A stretch of DNA of 5,648 nt from Flavobacteriales bacterium UBA4585 (GTDB lineage Bacteria; Bacteroidota; Bacteroidia; Flavobacteriales; Schleiferiaceae): the NCBI GenBank assembly GCA_949487015.1, contig CATAQZ010000212.1:1-5648 (forward strand). The letters are read 5' to 3'. Made by a program: the position numbers and the translations under genes. Below, piece by piece: positions 1 through 3,146 of the stretch. Position 1 is the stretch's first letter, and each line of letters starts with the position of its first letter. The notes under the pieces are model-generated. The model was given only the letters and a program-made list of their open reading frames with translations. It did not search any database and was not told the origin of the DNA.

Positions 1-80
1 GGGGCAGGGACGCTACTTAGTGCTCCGCCAAAGCTGCCCATAGGGGTTCTGACAGCACTTACGATCACAACTTCTTTCAT
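1..80 (-). CDS. Thiolase / acetyl-CoA C-acetyltransferase, N-terminal fragment (cut by the window edge)
   Basis: Read on the minus strand from an ATG at 80-78, this gives 26 open codons beginning MKEVVIVSAVRTPMGSFGG and continuing ALSSVPA before the window ends. The pattern [EK]VVIVSAxRTPxGxFxGxLs is the classic start of thiolases of the AtoB/PhaA type, which condense two acetyl-CoA to acetoacetyl-CoA or cleave 3-ketoacyl-CoA in the reverse direction; they are cytoplasmic homotetramers. Only the first beta strand and the conserved RTP-G-F-G turn are present; the active-site cysteine and the HxxG and CxG motifs lie off the left edge. There is no strong Shine-Dalgarno sequence upstream (ACAGAAG directly abuts the ATG), which is normal in Bacteroidota. 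It is divergent from the HD-domain gene. The family assignment is firm; whether it is biosynthetic or degradative cannot be told from this piece. Confidence 0.86.
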   Translation of the reverse strand, partial: MKEVVIVSAVRTPMGSFGGALSSVPA

Positions 81-162
81 CTTCTGTAATGTTATTTGGG
101 TTCGTGTCAAAAAGACCCCACTAAACTACTAAATTGGTGCTCTAGAAACGAAGGTATTTGGT
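81..162. other. Divergent intergenic spacer between the thiolase and HD-domain genes
   Basis: This 82-base spacer must carry the 5' signals of both divergent genes. I see no full match to TAnnTTTG on either strand. Near matches are TAAATTG at 130-136 on the plus strand (one T short) and TAGTTTAG on the minus strand (about 127-120, one mismatch); neither has a convincing TTG at the right distance. No strong hairpin or ribosome binding site is visible. Confidence 0.5.
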
Positions 163-2109
163 ATGAAAGCATCGAATTGGATACAGCAACAACAGAAGTG
201 GGTCTATTTCAGCATAGTAAGCACTTTATGCATCGCTTTGCTGTTTGTGAGCATTCCTTTCAAAGCCCAATTTCAATACGATTACCGTCTAGGTCAGGTA
301 TGGCTCGAAGACGATTTAATAGCACCGACAGACTTTGCGCTTCCAAAATCTCCACAGAAAATAGAGGAGGATAGACAAAAATTAATCGCTGATAAAGATT
401 TATATTACAACTACAGTGTTCAGATCGACAATTGGCGTTCAGCTATAGACTCCGCGCTCGTACCCGATGCAGAATTCATAGAATGGCAGCGTCGTGGTGT
501 CGTTTTAATACACCCCTCAGAAAATCATAAAGTATTACTTTCTGATGGGACGCCTATAAGTTTGACAAACAGCATATCACCAGAGTATTTAAGAGCACAA
601 TATGCATTGCCAGATAGTATAGAATTAAGTCCAACTTTTACTGTTAATGCTTCATTGACAGATAGTGCGTTAACGGCAAAATTAGATGCGCTAACGACCT
701 TTAGAGGTGTCATTACAAAAGGAACACCTATCGTTTTGCGCGGCGCAACAGTCACCTCGGAAAAATTCGAAATGCTTAGAGCACTGGAGGCAAATTTCGA
801 TGGCATAGCGAATGATCTAAATTGGCAGGGTAGAGCAGGTGCATTACTCTATCTCATCCTAATATTCTTAGGCTTGGCACTTTATTTAAATGCGTACGAT
901 GCTCAAATCATAGCGCATAGTTCTAGTCTTAATCTGTTGTTATTCTCCATCACCGGCGCGGGTATAGCTACCTTGTGGGCTTCTTCTATTAGTATTTTAA
1001 ATGTCTTCTTGGTTCCGCTTGTCTTGTTGCCGGTACTCGTACGAAGTTTCTTTAATGACCGATTGGCCTTAATTACGCATGTCTTTTTACTCTTAGCCGT
1101 TGCACCCTTTGTTAGTGGCGCCGTTCATTTTATTGTGGTCCAATTCGCTGCTGGACTCATCACCCTCTTCAACATACGCGGCATATACAAGAGAAGTCAA
1201 TTGTTCCAAAGCACCTTTAAAATAATGGGTATCCTACTTCTAGTGCATCTTTCTGTTCATCTTATCCGACAAATGGAGTGGAACACAGAAGCTGCTATAC
1301 CTCTGGGCTCATCACTTATCGGAACATTGGTCCTTCTTTTCATATTCCCGTTGATTTATTTCTTCGAACGCACCTTTGGCGTAGTTTCAGACCTCACCCT
1401 TCTTGAGTTATCGGATACGAATAATCCATTACTCAAACGCCTATCAAAAGAAGCGCCAGGAACCTTCCAGCACACGATGCAAGTTGCTAATCTCGCGGAG
1501 CATGCCACAGAATTAGTAGGAGGGAACACGCTGCTAGTGCGAACAGGCGCTCTGTATCATGATGTTGGAAAAATTCCTAATGCTCAATACTTTACAGAAA
1601 ATCAAAGTTCCTCAGCCTCTCCGCACGATGAATTGAGTTATACGGAAAGTGCTAAAATCATAATTGGGCATATCAATGACGGTATAGAATTGGCAAAAAA
1701 ACATCGACTCCCAGATATTGTAATCGATTTCATTCGTACGCATCATGGGACCTCAAGAGTGGAGTATTTCTACAGAAAATACAAGGAAGATCATCCAGAT
1801 GCAGAGAAATTTGATTCATTTCAATATCCCGGACCTAAACCGTTCTCTAAGGAAACTGCCATTGTAATGATGTCAGATGCTGTTGAAGCCTCTACACGTT
1901 CCCTACCTGAAAAGTCACAGGAAGCATTAAGTACGATGATTGATAAGGTTATTGATCATCAGTTAACTACGGGCCAATTAGACAATGCTGCCATCACCCT
2001 GAAGGAAATAAATGCTATCCGTGAAGCATTTAAGAAATTTATGCGCGGTGTTTACCACGTCCGCATCTCATACCCTGAGGAAGTAAAAACGGTCCAAAAC
2101 GCTTCGTAA
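163..2109 (+). CDS. pgpH: 7TM-HD membrane phosphohydrolase, probable c-di-AMP phosphodiesterase (PgpH family)
   Basis: A complete 648-residue integral membrane protein. Seen in the sequence: a first membrane helix at about residues 14-32; an extracytoplasmic domain at about 33-222 starting with the family-like segment RLGQVWLEDDLIAPTDF; a block of about seven hydrophobic helices between about 225 and 402; then a cytoplasmic HD domain at about 413-630. The HD domain keeps all seven expected metal ligands: H437 (PGTFQHT), H466 and D467 (YHDVGK), H503 (IGHINDG), H527 and H528 (RTHHGT) and D572 (MSDAVEAS). The order 7TMR-HDED, 7TM-7TMR_HD, HD is that of Listeria PgpH, which hydrolyses cyclic di-AMP to pApA. 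Function is therefore inferred by family; the symbol is taken from that homologue. The ATG at 163 is the only canonical start, since the frame is closed by TAA at 130-132 with no other ATG, GTG or TTG between. It ends at TAA 2107-2109 and appears monocistronic. Confidence 0.93.
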   Translation: MKASNWIQQQQKWVYFSIVSTLCIALLFVSIPFKAQFQYDYRLGQVWLEDDLIAPTDFALPKSPQKIEEDRQKLIADKDLYYNYSVQIDNWRSAIDSALVPDAEFIEWQRRGVVLIHPSENHKVLLSDGTPISLTNSISPEYLRAQYALPDSIELSPTFTVNASLTDSALTAKLDALTTFRGVITKGTPIVLRGATVTSEKFEMLRALEANFDGIANDLNWQGRAGALLYLILIFLGLALYLNAYDAQIIAHSSSLNLLLFSITGAGIATLWASSISILNVFLVPLVLLPVLVRSFFNDRLALITHVFLLLAVAPFVSGAVHFIVVQFAAGLITLFNIRGIYKRSQLFQSTFKIMGILLLVHLSVHLIRQMEWNTEAAIPLGSSLIGTLVLLFIFPLIYFFERTFGVVSDLTLLELSDTNNPLLKRLSKEAPGTFQHTMQVANLAEHATELVGGNTLLVRTGALYHDVGKIPNAQYFTENQSSSASPHDELSYTESAKIIIGHINDGIELAKKHRLPDIVIDFIRTHHGTSRVEYFYRKYKEDHPDAEKFDSFQYPGPKPFSKETAIVMMSDAVEASTRSLPEKSQEALSTMIDKVIDHQLTTGQLDNAAITLKEINAIREAFKKFMRGVYHVRISYPEEVKTVQNAS

Positions 2110-2219
2110 TCAAAGGGGTAGACTTCAAGAATATTTTATACCCAGAGTAGGTACAGTGCAGATTCTAAAGGCGAATTTGATTAATTTGATTCAACACTAC
2201 ACAAATTCGCATTAAACCC
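2110..2219. other. Non-coding gap between the HD gene and the tRNA promoter, with repeats but no clear terminator
   Basis: No gene is visible. A weak GGGTA (2116-2120)/TACCC (2139-2143) pairing and a longer inverted repeat at 2171-2210 are the only candidates for ending transcription of the upstream gene. Neither is followed by a T-run, so a rho-independent terminator cannot be called. Confidence 0.5.
2171..2210. repeat. Inverted repeat with 9-base arms enclosing a 9-base tandem duplication
   Basis: GCGAATTTG at 2171-2179 is perfectly complementary to CAAATTCGC at 2202-2210, with a 22-base loop. Inside it AATTTGATT occurs twice in direct succession (2174-2182 and 2183-2191). The structure lies 62 bases past the HD-gene stop and just before the tRNA promoter. 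It may act as a 3'-end stabiliser or weak terminator, but there is no T-run. The role is inference. Confidence 0.55.
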
Positions 2220-2249
2220 TTGCGCAAACCGATTTTCGGTATAAATTTG
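2220..2249 (+). promoter_or_regulatory. Probable Bacteroidetes-type promoter of the tRNA cluster
   Basis: TTG at 2220-2222 is followed after 19 bases by TAAATTTG at 2242-2249, a full match to the phylum's -7 consensus TAnnTTTG with its -33 TTG at a normal distance. Transcription would start about 5-8 bases downstream, at about 2254-2257, only a few bases before the mature 5' end of tRNA-Ser at 2261. The fit of both boxes and their placement make this the best-supported promoter in the window. Confidence 0.72.
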
Positions 2250-2252
2250 CGC
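2222..2252. repeat. Nested dyad overlapping the tRNA promoter
   Basis: The outer arms GCGCAAA (2222-2228) and TTTGCGC (2246-2252) are perfectly complementary over 7 bases. An inner dyad ACCGA-TTT-TCGGT lies at 2228-2240. The outer arms cover the edge of the -33 TTG and the TTTG of the -7 element, so the symmetry is built on the promoter elements themselves. It could be an operator or DNA structural element; as RNA it would lie mostly upstream of the predicted start site. Confidence 0.65.
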
Positions 2253-2260
2253 TCCCTAAC

Positions 2261-2344
2261 GGAAAGATGGCAGAGTGGTAATGCAACAGCCTGCTAAGCT
2301 GTGATCGCGTAAGTGATCCCAGGGTTCGAGTCCCTGTCTTTCCG
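2261..2344 (+). tRNA. tRNA-Ser (anticodon GCT)
   Basis: An 84-base class II tRNA that folds fully by eye. The acceptor is GGAAAGA (2261-2267) with TCTTTCC (2337-2343), discriminator G at 2344. The D stem is the 3-bp GCA/TGC form typical of tRNA-Ser. The anticodon stem is ACAGC/GCTGT (2286-2290, 2298-2302), with anticodon GCT at 2293-2295, which reads AGC and AGU. The long variable arm has a 6-bp stem GATCGC/GTGATC (2303-2308, 2313-2318) capped by GTAA. The T stem CAGGG/CCCTG encloses TTCGAGT. The 3' CCA is not encoded. It is first of three tRNAs in one probable transcript. Confidence 0.97.
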
Positions 2345-2375
2345 CAAGAACAAACGTTCATTGATATTGCAAGTT

Positions 2376-2448
<73 letters not shown>

Positions 2449-2451
2449 CTA

Positions 2452-2487
2452 AGCCAAAGCAGAATCCTTCGGGGTTCTGTTTCGGCT
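2452..2487 (+). other. Strong UUCG-capped hairpin between tRNA-Pro and tRNA-Arg
   Basis: The segment 2452-2467 pairs with 2472-2487 to give a stem of about 16 positions, with one A-C mismatch (2456/2483) and two G-T pairs, closed by the exceptionally stable C(UUCG)G tetraloop at 2467-2472. It begins 4 bases after the tRNA-Pro 3' end. No T-run follows, so it is not a standard terminator. It may guide 3' trimming, or attenuate read-through to tRNA-Arg. The fold is seen directly; the role is inference. Confidence 0.75.
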
Positions 2488-2500
2488 ACTGCAATTGAGA

Positions 2501-2518
2501 ATACCTTTACCAAGGTAT
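2501..2518 (+). other. Perfect 7-bp hairpin just upstream of tRNA-Arg
   Basis: ATACCTT (2501-2507), loop TACC, AAGGTAT (2512-2518). It ends 5 bases before the mature 5' end of tRNA-Arg, so it would sit in the leader cut off by RNase P. With the preceding UUCG hairpin it makes most of the 75-base spacer structured. Confidence 0.65.
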
Positions 2519-2523
2519 GGTGA

Positions 2524-2597
2524 GGACTCGTAGCTCAGCTGGATAGAGCATCTGCCTTCTAAGCAGACGGTCACAGGTTCGAATCCTGTCGGGTTCA
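2524..2597 (+). tRNA. tRNA-Arg (anticodon TCT)
   Basis: A 74-base tRNA. The acceptor is GGACTCG (2524-2530) with CGGGTTC (2590-2596), containing two G-T pairs, and discriminator A at 2597. The D stem is GCTC/GAGC. The anticodon stem is TCTGC/GCAGA (2551-2555, 2563-2567), with anticodon TCT at 2558-2560, reading AGA and AGG. The T stem ACAGG/CCTGT encloses TTCGAAT. CCA is not encoded. It is the last tRNA of the cluster, followed 10 bases later by a strong terminator. Confidence 0.97.
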
Positions 2598-2607
2598 CGA
2601 GAGAAGC

Positions 2608-2643
2608 AAAACCCTAGAATGCATGGCGTTCTGGGGTTTTTTT
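2608..2643 (+). terminator. Rho-independent terminator of the tRNA cluster
   Basis: A 15-bp stem formed by 2608-2622 and 2626-2640, with G-T pairs at 2615/2633 and 2620/2628 and a 3-base loop ATG (2623-2625). The 3' arm runs into a T-run at 2637-2643. The 5' arm starts with four A, so the stem could also work as a terminator on the opposite strand. It marks the end of the Ser-Pro-Arg transcript. Confidence 0.92.
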
Positions 2644-2944
2644 ATGGTTTCTGAGTTTCATTCTTGCCTTCGCTATTGGGATAATGAACAATCTAAAATG
2701 GCCACAACAATGAAGGTTTGCAGGATGCGTATTCAAAGAACCGAATCACATCAAAAAAGTCGAAAATTCAAGGAAATATCTGTGAGTTAAATAAAATAGT
2801 TCAAAAAGCTGCTTAAGATTGACCTCTGTTTTGTTTCCTTCAGTTGCAAGAATTCGGGTAGAGCAAATCATAATCTGCTCGTTAAAAGCAGGAGTTTGGC
2901 AGAAACTATTAGCAAAGACATATTCTATAAAGTATTGATTACAA

Positions 2945-2959
2945 ATGATTTAAAATCAT
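2945..2959. repeat. Perfect 15-base dyad (possible operator)
   Basis: ATGATTT-A-AAATCAT is a perfect palindrome with a single central base. It is centred about 45 bases upstream of the candidate -33 element at 2996. Its form suits a dimeric regulator, but AT-rich DNA gives such dyads by chance fairly often. No regulator gene is present nearby. Confidence 0.35.
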
Positions 2960-2995
2960 ATTGTTGATAACTTTTTTTTGCAACGCCTTGAATTA

Positions 2996-3025
2996 TTGAT
3001 ATCGTAAATTTTTCAATCAACTTTG
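2996..3025 (+). promoter_or_regulatory. Candidate promoter of the secreted-protein gene
   Basis: TTG at 2996-2998, then 19 bases, then CAACTTTG at 3018-3025, which matches TAnnTTTG except for its first base. The spacing equals that of the tRNA promoter at 2220-2249. A start near 3031-3033 would give a leader of about 115 bases. Another partial match, TAAATTTT at 3005-3012, has only 14 bases from the TTG at 2988-2990 and is less likely. Confidence 0.4.
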
Positions 3026-3146
3026 CGGCGTTCTCTTTGCTAAGGGCATCATTGTTGCGCTTTGTAAATTCTCCGGGCTTTTTCTTGCCTTTTGCAAACC
3101 TATTTGAGATATTTAGGCTCGCTTAACTTAAATGCTTAGAAAGCTT

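Larger units (their letters stand above)
2644..3146. other. AT-rich intergenic region of about 500 bases without a convincing gene
   Basis: It lies between the tRNA terminator and the surface-protein gene. The longest plus-strand frame near the left end is 48 codons (2644-2790); its ATG sits in the terminator T-run and the product is not recognised, apart from a faint, frameshifted resemblance to the C-terminus of GIY-YIG nucleases. On the minus strand 2925-3122 is open for about 65 codons but has no ATG or GTG start. The rest holds a 15-base dyad (2945-2959), a run of eight T (2972-2979) and a candidate promoter and leader for the downstream gene. Confidence 0.6.

Noticed and set aside
96..374. 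92-codon plus-strand open frame overlapping the start of the HD gene
   Set aside because: It is out of frame with the clearly conserved HD-family protein, has no recognisable family features, and covers the divergent spacer.
525..806. 93-codon minus-strand open frame inside the HD gene
   Set aside because: It lies wholly within the extracytoplasmic-domain coding region of a well-supported gene and has no recognisable motif.
2861..2891. Two mutually exclusive small hairpins (GAGCA/TGCTC and CTGCT/AGCAG) resembling a riboswitch-like alternative
   Set aside because: The arms are only 5 bases, they lie upstream of the candidate promoter, and nothing else supports a switch; expected by chance in a region of this length.
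2945..2979. Dyad at 2945-2959 plus the T8 run at 2972-2979 as a terminator
   Set aside because: The dyad has only a 1-base centre, is entirely A/T apart from one G and one C, and is 12 bases away from the T-run, so it would not form a stable terminator hairpin.
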